The position numbers were made by a program, and so were the translations under genes. Positions 9,426-20,037 of a stretch of DNA of 64,000 nucleotides are shown piece by piece. Source of the DNA: Cyanidiococcus yangmingshanensis (taxonomy: Eukaryota > Rhodophyta > Bangiophyceae > Cyanidiales > Cyanidiaceae); assembly GCA_013995675.1 (NCBI GenBank), contig VWRR01000006.1, positions 124,001 to 188,000 of the forward strand. The letters run 5' to 3'. How positions within the stretch are numbered: the stretch's first letter is position 1; every line of letters begins with the position of its first letter. The notes under the pieces were generated by a model. It worked only from the letters and a program-made list of their open reading frames with translations. It had not been told where the DNA came from and did not search any database.

Positions 9426-12400
9426 GTCCAGTGCTCTCTCCAGTTCAGATACCATTCCAGCGCGAGGGTCACCAGCGCGTTCAAACCAACGAGCACCCAA
9501 AGCCATCGTCGCATTGGAAGCGTGAGCGGCGCCAATCCCATGATGCGCTCAACGTTGGGCCCAAGCGGGTGCATCAGGAAGAGGCAGAGGCCCAGCAAAA
9601 TCGCCACTGTGGTTCGGAACGATGCATTCCTAGTCCACGGTTGACGAAATGGATACCCAATATTGAATGCCATGGCCGACCAGATGTACTGTAGATTGAC
9701 AACATGGAAGAGCACTGTCGCTGCCGGACAGGGTGCGTTCCAGTGGCACGCAGCGCCGAGCGACAGATCTGATGTCGATTCCTGCCGATATAGCACGTAG
9801 ATGGCCGATGCTTGGAAGCCAGCCTGCACGATGCTTTGCAGCGCCATCGAGAGACAAACATACCAACTTCCGAGCCGAACAGGAGGTTGATGACGGGTGA
9901 GGCGCGGCTCGCAAGCAGTCCGACCCATGGTCAGCTGCGAGCGGCATGATCAGAACCAGATCCTGGAAGAGAAACTGACTGTCTGAGTAGACCGTGCCAA
10001 GTCGATACAAAACCAGGGTGCTGATCGATTGCGTCAGTGAATAGATGCCCATGTACCGAAAACATGCAAGCGAGGAGGCTGCCGCGCCGCGACCTTCAGC
10101 AATCACCTTGACAACAGCTCGGATGCTTGCCACAGAGCTCGTGAATGGTGCAGCAAGCGATGCGACGGCGTCCTCGTCATCTGCAGCCGAGTGCACGGGT
10201 GCCGAGTCGCGCACTTGAGTCGTCCATCTCGATGGATACGCCTCCGACGTCTCGGCTTGCGTCGCACCAGAGGTACTGGTGTCTCGCGTCGAAGCAGACC
10301 ATGTCATGGGGGCCGGCTCCTCTATCCTCAAACTTTCCAGCCTTAACTTTGCCGCAGGATCGGGCGCCTCCGCGGTGCCGGTCGACGCAGCCAGACGTCG
10401 TTCCACGAGACCGATCCCAACATCGGCCTCGCGGAGGGCACCCGCATCGTTGGCCCCGTCGCCGCACATACCGACACAGAGACCGAAGCGTGATCGCAGC
10501 AAGTGCACCAGTGCAGTCTTGTCCGCTGCTGACATGCGGGCATATACAGCACAACGCAGAAATACCTGACGAAGAAAGTGATATCGTCGCGAAGATGCCC
10601 GTCCAGGTCTCGTCACTCGACCCTGGTGCGATAGGTTCGCTGTCAAGCGGTGGAACTCCCGCAACAGGATTCGAAACGCAGCCCCTGTCATTGCCAACGC
10701 GACTGGCTCCTCATCATGGAAGGAGGTCAGAGCCGGAATGCCCGCAAGCGCCCAGGTCGTCGCTGGCCGTCCTGGTCCAGCCACTCGGTGTCGCCGACTG
10801 GGAAGCAGAGAAACGTCGACGCCTTCTGTTGAGCCCAGTGCAGCATCCAGTGGTCGAACTGGGCCAGCGCCCCTGAACTCCTGGACCGACATCGACGTTT
10901 CATCGCCACGAATCGAGGCGGTTGCGACGGCTTCGTGAGGTTCTGCAACATCCCTGTTGCTGCCAGCACGGACGCTGCATCTATTTGGCGGCCAAGCAGC
11001 GTTTCGCGTTGACACATTCGCGTCATGAAGCAGACTTGACTCGAAAGGAAAACCGCTCGTCGATGCACTAGTGACTGCGCTGACTGGAACAGCGCCCTCC
11101 GCAGATTCACGAACAGTTGCTGCATCACTACTGACACCGGTTCCCGTCGCTGCCCAGTCTGTTGCGGGTGCTGGAGCGCTACTCGCTGTTGCAAACGTGC
11201 GAGCGAGACTGCTTGGCCCTGCGCTCATACCGCTCGATCCAGCCAACATACTGAATACTTCCATTCGACTAAAACGCTTGTGAACGTGCATGCTGTCGTA
11301 GAAGACGACTTGGTTGCCAGCTTCAGCACCCGAGCCCGAAATCGCAAGGGTGCTGCCTGCACGACCGGACTGGCGGCCACTTGTCGTCTGCAGTCGCCGA
11401 TTTCCTTGTTCGGCATGGGAGCTCGCTTCATCTGCGATGATGACACGTGCATCACGGTCCATCATGCCGGCCTGTCGAGCAACACTCACAGCCGTTCGAA
11501 TGTGGTCTCCAGTCACCATGGGACAGTGCAGGCTGCCCTGAATGCGTAGTTCATGGAGTACTGCAGCCGTGTCAGGTTTCAGGCGATTCTCCAACACGGC
11601 AAGACCGTAGAGCGTCAGAGATCGCTCCAGACGTCGCCTACTCCAGGTCAATGGGTTCAAGTTTCGAGCTGAACGAGCTCGAGCGGTTTGAGTGGGTTCA
11701 CCGGTACGACTCCGGGGAATACGTCTGCCATGGACGTCAACAGTGAACGCTGCCTGGTGCTGGGGCCGATGCAGCCGAGTATCACCGCCTGAGGCGAGAC
11801 GTCGACCTGCAAGGGCGAGCACGCGCAGACCCTGCGATGTATACAGCTGCACCTGATGAACAAAGTCGTTCGGTACCGTTTGTGGGTCGCAGAGATTCAC
11901 GACCACTTCAGGTGCACCCTTGACGAGAAAGAGCCAATCCACTTCTGGTGGAGATCCCTCAGGTCTGCGAATTCGCTGAGCGATGACGCCCATACGTGCA
12001 TGCTCGCTACTAAAGGCGAATACTTTGACAACGCGGGCGATAGAACGCTCCGTCATGGGGTCAACGACGTAGAAAAGCGCTTGTGCAGGTTGAATGCCGA
12101 TCCATTGCTTCGTGTCCGGTTCGCGAGGCGACGGCCACAATTCATAACCAGTCAATTCAAAGAGACGCAAATCTACCTCATCGCCAAGCACTTGACCGTT
12201 AACCACGGCCAACGTATGACAACAGCCCATAACGAGTGCCAGACCAGGTGCGAGCGCCTCGCCTGCAGTCGAGGCCATCCATCTGCGCTGGTCAGCGGCG
12301 TGGCCATTGGCCTGCCGAAGAGCGTGCTCGGTATCAAAAAACGCGACATGGGTATCGGACGGCACCTCCCCGGCCATGGGCGAGATCGTATCGGCTGCTG

Positions 12401-15381
12401 CTGACAGGCTCGGCACCGGATGCAACGAGAGAAACGCGACTGGGAGCAACTCATGAACATCTAGGCCGAGATCCGTCAAGGTACCGGTTTTGTCAAAGCA
12501 TACGACCTCAAGTCCAGAGGCGATCAGGACCGCTGGCGGACGAATACAGAATATGTGCGCGGCGAGCAGCCTCTCCAACGCAAAGACGATTCCGAAGGTT
12601 ACAGCGGCTGGCATGGCCGGCGGCACCACGATGGTAAGCAAATCCAATGCACTCAGCAAGGTCTCTCGGAAGGATAGCAGAGGACGCAGAATATAGAATG
12701 AATAAGCCGCCCCGAAAAGACCGCAGATGAGAAGAATAATCATCGCTTGGTACGCATCAAGGTACATTTGCGATAGTCGTTTTTCCATCGTGGCCGAATC
12801 CGGGCGCTCTGTAATAGCACTGCTGGATTCCGTCGAATCCGAGAATGGCCTTGAAAAGATGCCAAGGAGCACGCCGAGCGGACTTTTGGGACGCTCTCTA
12901 ACAGTGTCGCGCTCCGCACTAGAGCGTCCGCGTTCATATCGCGAAGTCTCGTCATCCGCGAGAAGAATCTGATGAAGCAAAACCCCTTTTGCTGTGTCGA
13001 GACGGGTGCGGGTCACCACTGCGAGGACACGAGCATCAATCTGCTTATCGAGCTCGTCAGGAGGCGGACCCAACGCTGACCATGCTGTTGTCGACGCGGC
13101 AGAGCTCATCGCGCCGCTCGGGGATGAGCGCTCAAGGTTAGTGCACGTCGACACAGAGGTCGCACCCGAATTGTCAATCGTCATTTCAGGACGTGCCTCA
13201 ATCACACGCGTGCCTGCGTAGAGGACATGGCTGGGTTGATCCCAAGCCAGATGGTACTCTGGCACCGCATGAGCTCGGTGATACTCCATCCGGAGAGTTC
13301 TTCCGCGACGATGATGCCGTCGCTGACGATGGAAATGCCTCGATTGCTCGCTGGAGCCACTCACCGGTGCAGAAGGAGAGGGAGGTGACAGGGAGGCCGT
13401 CACTGTCCCCTTAGGCTCACCCGCCCGCAACTCCTGGGTGTGTATCCAGCTGTCTGGCACCCTCACTGACATGTTATGGAAAGCAGGCGTTGGAAGGAGA
13501 TCATCGGCTTCGTTCGACGCGGAGTACGCGCCCATGAAGTAACTCTCTCCCTCATCAGTTGACAGCACATCGTCTTCGTTTTCATCGCCATCACCATCGG
13601 CAGCATCGGTTGTAACGTCGTCTTCCTCGGCTGGACTCTCAGTCTCATGATCGAGCGTTGATCGCTCGTTGCCCGCGAGCGCTTGCCGTTCGTCAACTCG
13701 GCTCCGAGGCAGGCGCGATGAAGGCTCCTCGTAAGCGCTGCGCCAGGGCGATTTGAAAAGCGGCGACGCCTCACCCGTGAGGTTCGCCTCGGTGACCACC
13801 GCCGAGCCGACCAGGAGCGTGCAATCGCAAGGCACGATCATGCCGCTCTCAATCACAACGACATCGCCAGGCACAAGCTCCCGGGATGAAATCCGTTCTA
13901 AGCGGTCGCCATTCAGACCCGACATTGGACGACGAATTGCAAGCAATTCACATTCACTTGAGGCGATTCGGGTCCAGTCGTTCAGCGTTGCTTCGCATCT
14001 CCAGGGCCTCTAAAAGCGCACTTAGGAACGAGGCGAAAGCAATCGTAGCAGAGTAGTAATAATACTGTTCCAGTACCCATAAAGCTATCGAAAAAAACTG
14101 AAAGAGAAAAAAAGGGTGTGTAACGCATTGCAGGAAGAGGCGCGCCAGTGGGATCACTTCGACATCAATGCAGTTGTCGCCAATAATTGTGCGAATAATG
14201 TCCGCATCCCATGGATGAATACCCAGCGGTCGCCGCAACGGTAGTACCGTGACCGGAAGGTCATACTCAGCCTCTGGCTGGGCGTCAGTACCCGTGGGGT
14301 GCTGGCTACTCGTCTCGCCCGCCTGTTGGGTTGGTGAGTCCCAGGTCGCCTCATCCTCTTCCTGGAAGCCAGCAACGGGCAAAGAGGTCTCATTTTCTGG
14401 GATGGACGTCATGCTCGGTGCAAAGGCGCCCGCTGTATTTGACGGTAATCGATAATACTCTTCAAATGCGGGGATGAAAGCACTGTGGATGCGCAGACAA
14501 ATATGGCGCACGATGCGCGTGCCACAGCCAGTAAGTTGCGGGCACGCCAACTCCACCATCAAATAACGTCGTTGGCGAACCTCAATCACAAGTGCAGCAT
14601 CAGCAGGCTTACTCAGTAACTGTAGCGTCTGTCGACCGCGGCATGTTTGTCCAAGCACCGTGCGTGTGGAGAGTCGGCTGAGATAAGCTGCAAGCACGTT
14701 ACCGGAGACCCGGGCTCTGGGAATTGTTGGTACGACAAAAAAATGCACCCGGCCTTGACGTTTCTTTCGTCGGAACGTAACCAGGAGTACCGAGGCGTCC
14801 GATAAACTGGACGCGCGTCTGCAGAGGAAACGAACTCGCGTGCTAGGAAAACTCTGCAACGCCGCATAAAGCAAACCGCAGGTCAGTAAGTTGAGGACGA
14901 CATAGATCACGACACGCCACGATCGATAAGCATACGCTTCAAAGCCTTCAATGCGCTCCTCTGTTGTCTGTCTTTCAAAGCTGATGCCGTCATTTTCCTC
15001 TTCGAAGGCGTTTTCGGAGCGGTTCAACTTCTCTGGACCAGGCGCCGCCGACAGCCCTACGGTCACTCCTGTGGACCAAGTGCTCTCAGCGGTTCCGTAT
15101 CCTTCCAATTTCGGATCCACAGACTTCTCAGTCCGAGGATCATCAGAGATATCGTCATCTAAGACCCATAGTCTGGGTCGAAACGCTTCGCAACGAGGCG
15201 GGTTCATGAACGATGCCCAGCGATATTTGTGCAGTTGTCGGCCGTGGTCATCTCGCCGAAAAGGGTCCGCCCCCAACGGCAGAGACGCAATCGGGTTCGC
15301 GGCATCCAGTGGACAAGGCACCGCGCGAATTGTCATCGAAGGGTCGCCAGAAAAACGAGAAACTCGTACGTCAGAGGCCAT
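9422..15381 (-). CDS. P5B-type transport ATPase (ATP13A2/YPK9-like), very large, two frame changes
   Basis: P5B ATPases are endolysosomal or vacuolar pumps; ATP13A2 exports polyamines from lysosomes. The chosen start is the ATG at 15381. The N-terminal frame has the family's first hydrophobic segment (about residues 155-175) and ends after the next membrane pair. The frame changes near 13.98 kb. The main frame then has the TGEA actuator motif (about 13775), PPAMPA in M4, the phosphorylation motif DKTGTLT (Asp codon 12492-12494), GDGANDAG and PFTSSVASI. A second change near 9.94 kb leads to the frame with the last four or five membrane segments, ending at 9422. The total is about 1980 residues against roughly 1100-1250 in relatives. 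The extra length is an acidic insert after the TGE motif and a Ser/Ala-rich insert in the nucleotide domain region. Confidence 0.88.
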
Positions 15382-15402
15382 CCTCACCGGATCCCATTTT
15401 AT

Positions 15403-16920
15403 TCAAGTCTCCGACCCCCAAACCTCATGTTGGCAACACTGACTTGGTCGATTTCGGAGATCCCAGACCCAAAAGATGCCGTGCTCGCAGACGAGTTCGA
15501 TGGGCTTACCCCTTGGCCCTACCACAACATCGCAAAAATATACACCCTCTTCGATTGAAGTGCCTGCGTTCACAGCACTGAGCTGTTTCAAGTTAGTGAG
15601 TATGCAGTGTTCTTGTGGAAGTCGGTCTCTTCGATCGATCATTCCATGTAAATAAACGGAAATTGGGTTCGTGGCCCGATGTCCAGGCCCAGTATTCGAC
15701 TGCAACCTCCGCTGAGAGCAAGAGGCTCGGATCTATCTGCGGAGGACCTTGTCGTGATGGACCGATACGAAAATCCTTCGCAGCAGGATTGCCTTCGACC
15801 ACTCCGTTCCCGCTTGTGCACCATGCCTCGCTGGGAAACCAATACGCAACACGGTCATGAGCTTCCCCGAGCACATGAGCAGATCAGAACGAACGTTTCC
15901 AGAGCCTGATGAGCGATGTTGAAGTGAAAGACTCAAACTGCAAGCTATCGCTCACCCATGATCTACATCAGACCGCGTCCTAGTCCCTAAAGTGCCCCCT
16001 CGGATGGCAAGCGCCAGAGCATGCTCGTACAGAAAAAGCACCGCTCGGAAGATGCTGATCAGAACTTGTGAACGACATTCTGCTGGCCAGCAAGCTCGCA
16101 CCTCTCATGATTTGATACCATGTGTTTCCTGCTGCGTCCATGCAACAGATGCAACCAGGTGCTTGGAAGCAGCTTCCAAGCAGACCTTTCACAAGTTGTT
16201 TTCCAAGTAACCCAAACCATCCGTGCATGCAGAGAGACCGTACGCGTGCGTGTGCATGCAGTCGGTGTCACGATTGCACGCATCAACGATGTCTCTCTGA
16301 GCTTCCGATCGCTTCCATGTCATTCCGTCCCTAACGCGTGCCCGGCTCTAACTTGGACATTGAGTGGAGACCCACGCAAACGCTCGTCCCACAAATGGCC
16401 GGCAATGTTCCTGGAATGAGCCTCGTCGTCGTCTTAAGCAAGCCCAGAGCAAGGATTCTGAATGGCGTAGGTGCGCATCCAAACGCATTCGTATCAATGC
16501 CTCCAAGATACCGCGACACAAAAGAACAACCATAGGATGGAATGAAAAGATCGAACACAGCGTTCGACCCTGGAGCAGCATCACACCAAAGGTTGCTCTC
16601 CGTATCGATCGATGTTGGAAATTTCAGAAGCGCTTGGTTATGCATGTTTCACATCAGTCTCAGAAACCATTCTTTGATACCGTCGTATAGATGCATGCTC
16701 TCGTTCATCTGAATTCGAGTTTGACAGCAAAGCGAGGGATGAATCTACAGAGTTGCATGGACAACAAGGAACCTAAGGCGAAACAACAGCTGGCAGGCGA
16801 TGTTTCCGTGCGCGACACAACGGGTCGACGCCGCGCACGGATCCGCGAGGCGCCTCGCCGGTCACCTTGAATCGAAACTGCGCCGGCACCAATCTTGTCG
16901 CTGTTTTGCGCGGGAAGAGA
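15403..16920. other. Intergenic, divergent promoter region, no gene recognised
   Basis: This is 1.5 kb between the divergently transcribed P5B ATPase and POT1-like genes. Only open frames of about 100 codons or less occur, on both strands, with no family resemblance and no pairing of frames into a sensible product. It presumably holds both promoters. Confidence 0.5.
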
Positions 16921-19461
16921 ATGGCCTCACGGCTCGTTCAACTCCGGAGCCTCAAGTCCTATACATGCAACGCATCACTCCCGTTTCGTACTCAGGGACG
17001 TATCACACGGGTGTTTCGAGCGGATGATGCCAATTCGATCTGCTTGGCTCTGCTAGAGCCGTGGCCTAACCCGGCGACTGCGGAGCAGGTCGTTGTTGCG
17101 CTGGTGTTCGAGGGCCGCTGGCGAAACGCGTGCGCACCGCTGACCCAGTGGGATGTGCTTGAGATCGAGAACGCGCTCGTTACCAACGCCAGTGAGAATG
17201 ACCAGATTCAAAATCTTGGTCTGCTGCAGTCTTGCGTTGAGTTACACGACTATGCTTTGATTCTTGACGACCGAGACGCAGGTGAGCGCCGCACAAACGT
17301 TTCCAACGCAGCCGGCGCGATACCCTCCGTGAAAGTTTTGCAGGATGCAGCTCTCGAGGATCGATCCTGTTCGGTACAGATCAATCGGGCCAAACCTTTA
17401 TCCGAATGTTCTGCTCTTTCTGCAGAAGATTTGGATCGAGACCCCTGGAGGGATGCACTGAGAGAACGGCGGATGCCGGACGGGATCGCGCCGAGCAAGG
17501 CAACTTTCCAAGAGTCCAGCGTGCCAGCGGAGTTGGCCCTCGTTGATTCAAGGCATCGCTACGTTGCCCTGGCTCACCTGCAGAGCATGAACCAACTGAC
17601 TGGGCAGAGTTGTGACGTTTATGGCGTGATTGTCGACGTTAGAGCACCGCGTCCAGTCCGCACAGGAGAGTTGCTCACCGAAATTCAAATTGTTGACCCA
17701 AGCGTAGTGACCATGGAATCAGACGGACATTTTACGGGTCTCAGGCCGCCAAAGCTCATGCTGACCTCTTTCACCAGCCGTCTGAGCGATTGCATACCTT
17801 ACATCGGCGTCGGGGATGTCATTCGTGTCCACCGGGCAGAGTTGCGATGGTATCCTCAGCAAAGCGCCCACAGCTCCAAGATGGAAACGCTGGAGCTGAA
17901 AACGAACACTTTATCGTCTTTTTGTCTGTGGCCAGCACTACCACCGGAAATAGATCAAACAAAAGTCTCGGAGGCATCCCCGCTGAGCCCATTTGACCAG
18001 CCATGGGCGGCGGGGCATGCACTAGTTGCTCGAACAGCGTCGCAAAACCCGCCTGATCCAACGATATGCGTCTATCCGCCAAATACGAAATGTATCTTGA
18101 TCACCGAGGGCGAAAAGCAGTACGCCATGAGGATGCTCCTCTGGGCGCGCCAGTTCCTTTCGCAGAGCGGGTTTCTAGGATCGAGAGCCTTTTCCGCCAC
18201 CGTGAATGAGATTCTACAAGAAGCTGAAGGAGAGCGCGTGGCGAATAACATGCGCGCCCGAGCCCGATACGACCTCATCGCCGTCATTGTCAGCATCGAA
18301 AGAAACACGCAAGAGATTCAGTTGACCGTGGCCGATGGGAGTACAACCCATGCTATGCCTGTCTACGTGGCCATGGACTGCTGGATCCGAATAACCCACC
18401 GATTGGAGCCAAAACTCCAAGGAAATTGGTTCCGACTCCGCGACGTACGCCTTGATCGACGTCATGGAACAAACTGGCGCCTGACAATGAGTGAAGGCTC
18501 GTCAATATACATGTTTCCATCATGGATGCCGGAGGTTTGCGAGCGCCAATCATTGCTGGTGGAAAAATCCGGAACGACCAGATTCGTATCGTCCTGTGTG
18601 TTTCCAGAAATGCCGATTTCGAGCGTGAACCACCTGCCCAGTATCTCCGTCAACCAGCTGGAGGCCAGACCCGATGCAAACCATGCGTCTGCTCGAAATG
18701 CATCGGCAATGGAATATTCTCCTCAGTCGAGGCTCGTTCGCGGGATTGCTGACGCATCCAGCGAGAGCTCTCGTAGGGAGACTGGTTCCGAACTCGATGC
18801 TAGGTCCCATCAGAGTTGGCAGCATTGTAGCGGTCCACCAGCACTACGAACCAGCGCAGAAATGGGGCTCTGCTTCGAGGAGCTGCGTCCTCAAACCATT
18901 GCGGAAGCAATGCGAAAAATGCATTCTACTCGGAAAAAAACGCTTGATATCGGCACGGAGACACCGTTCCTATTTCGGGTCTATGCTCGTGTGCTGGACG
19001 CGCAACGGACCTGCGACGCAGACTCGAAGGATGCCGTCTGCTTTCTGCTCGCAGATGTGGTTCCAACACATGGTCAAGCCGCAAGAGCAAGGAGCAAGCA
19101 CTCCTTCGAGTCGAACCTGGCCACGACGGCTTCGGAGACGAGAAAACGAACCGACGTGTCCTTCGCGGTACCCGTTTGGGCCCTTGGCGACGACGTGAAA
19201 TCTCTGTTTGGTGCTCTTGAAGAGGTTCATAGCGGCTCGAATATGCTGAACATAGACAAGGCACTCGAGAGGATGCGAGCTATCCTAACCAGGCCGTATG
19301 TCTGGATTGATGTACTGCTCATGGGCTACCTGGAGCTTCGACCCGGACAAGGCTTTTCTCCTTCAGAAGCGTGCATGTCGGAAACGAGAGTGCAAGCATG
19401 GTACCAAGTTATTCAACCAGAAGTGGCGGATTCAGCCTTCTGGATGGAAGACAAGGTCTAG
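16921..19461 (+). CDS. POT1: POT1-like telomere end-binding protein
   Basis: 846 residues from the ATG at 16921. Residues about 212-340 match the Telo_bind OB fold of POT1: YVALAHLQSM, then DVYGVIVDVRAPRP, a variable loop, and GVGDVIRVHRAEL, corresponding to human YVNLADLKSM, NVYGVVKFFKPP and GDIVRFHRLKI. Known POT1 proteins bind the single-stranded G-rich telomere overhang, cap the chromosome end and regulate telomerase. Unusually, about 210 residues precede this domain and begin with another OB-like segment (about 20-85). A further OB-like segment lies near 690-790. A perfect hairpin follows the stop codon at once. The family call rests on the central domain; the other OB folds are inferred from pattern only. 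Confidence 0.68.
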   Translation: MASRLVQLRSLKSYTCNASLPFRTQGRITRVFRADDANSICLALLEPWPNPATAEQVVVALVFEGRWRNACAPLTQWDVLEIENALVTNASENDQIQNLGLLQSCVELHDYALILDDRDAGERRTNVSNAAGAIPSVKVLQDAALEDRSCSVQINRAKPLSECSALSAEDLDRDPWRDALRERRMPDGIAPSKATFQESSVPAELALVDSRHRYVALAHLQSMNQLTGQSCDVYGVIVDVRAPRPVRTGELLTEIQIVDPSVVTMESDGHFTGLRPPKLMLTSFTSRLSDCIPYIGVGDVIRVHRAELRWYPQQSAHSSKMETLELKTNTLSSFCLWPALPPEIDQTKVSEASPLSPFDQPWAAGHALVARTASQNPPDPTICVYPPNTKCILITEGEKQYAMRMLLWARQFLSQSGFLGSRAFSATVNEILQEAEGERVANNMRARARYDLIAVIVSIERNTQEIQLTVADGSTTHAMPVYVAMDCWIRITHRLEPKLQGNWFRLRDVRLDRRHGTNWRLTMSEGSSIYMFPSWMPEVCERQSLLVEKSGTTRFVSSCVFPEMPISSVNHLPSISVNQLEARPDANHASARNASAMEYSPQSRLVRGIADASSESSRRETGSELDARSHQSWQHCSGPPALRTSAEMGLCFEELRPQTIAEAMRKMHSTRKKTLDIGTETPFLFRVYARVLDAQRTCDADSKDAVCFLLADVVPTHGQAARARSKHSFESNLATTASETRKRTDVSFAVPVWALGDDVKSLFGALEEVHSGSNMLNIDKALERMRAILTRPYVWIDVLLMGYLELRPGQGFSPSEACMSETRVQAWYQVIQPEVADSAFWMEDKV

Positions 19462-19463
19462 GC

Positions 19464-19482
19464 GTGAGCCCTGCAGGCTCAC
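19464..19482 (+). repeat. Perfect 7-bp inverted repeat just after the POT1-like stop
   Basis: GTGAGCC, a five-base loop CTGCA, and GGCTCAC form a perfect stem three bases after the TAG at 19459-19461. It could shape the 3' end of the transcript. It also contains in-frame stops separating the POT1-like frame from a further open segment in the same frame. Its function is unknown. Confidence 0.45.
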
Positions 19483-19484
19483 TA

Positions 19485-20037
19485 GCACAATGCTCGAGAC
19501 ATTTGGTACGCAAACGCACCGGCGAATTTGCACAGCCCAGTTTATAAAGAATCTATCGTGGCTGAGCTCAAGGACTTGTACACGTTGATGAACAAGGACC
19601 CCAAGAACACGTTACTTCATCGGATAGTGCTTGCGTTACCGGGATCGCGAGGAGCAGCGCTCAACTCTATCCGGTCTTTTCTGGTTTTCATTCGTATCCG
19701 CGGTGCTTCCTGAGTAGATCGAGAGAGAGGCCAAAGGTCAAAGTGCGAAATTGTTCTTCGCGGACCGTATTTGTCGGCTAAAGACTGCTCGATGAAACAA
19801 AGCGCACCAGGATGGATAAGGAGCTTTGAACCCGAGCCACGTTGCAGCCAATTTCGCTCGCGTGAGGGTATCGAGTGGACGAGTTATGGACCCGCGATAG
19901 GTGGCACGGCATAAACCACGTGAAGAGGTTTATTCTATCCAGGTCGGGGAACTCGGCTTCATCAATCGAGAGAGCGCGCAAGTGACACCAAAGTCTCTGC
20001 CAGAGCCCGAGCCGCCGGACCCTGTGCAGGTGCAAGT
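19485..20037 (+). other. Intergenic between convergent genes, with an 80-codon open segment
   Basis: From about 19485 to the TGA at 19711-19713 the frame of the POT1-like gene is open again and encodes an ordinary-looking helical segment containing VYKESIVAELKDLY. It may be a C-terminal extension cut off by stops or an indel, or chance. The rest, to 20037, shows nothing and presumably carries both 3' ends. Confidence 0.3.

Noticed and set aside
10145-10876. 243-codon plus-strand open frame
   Set aside because: It is antisense to the conserved nucleotide-binding and hinge region of the P5B ATPase.
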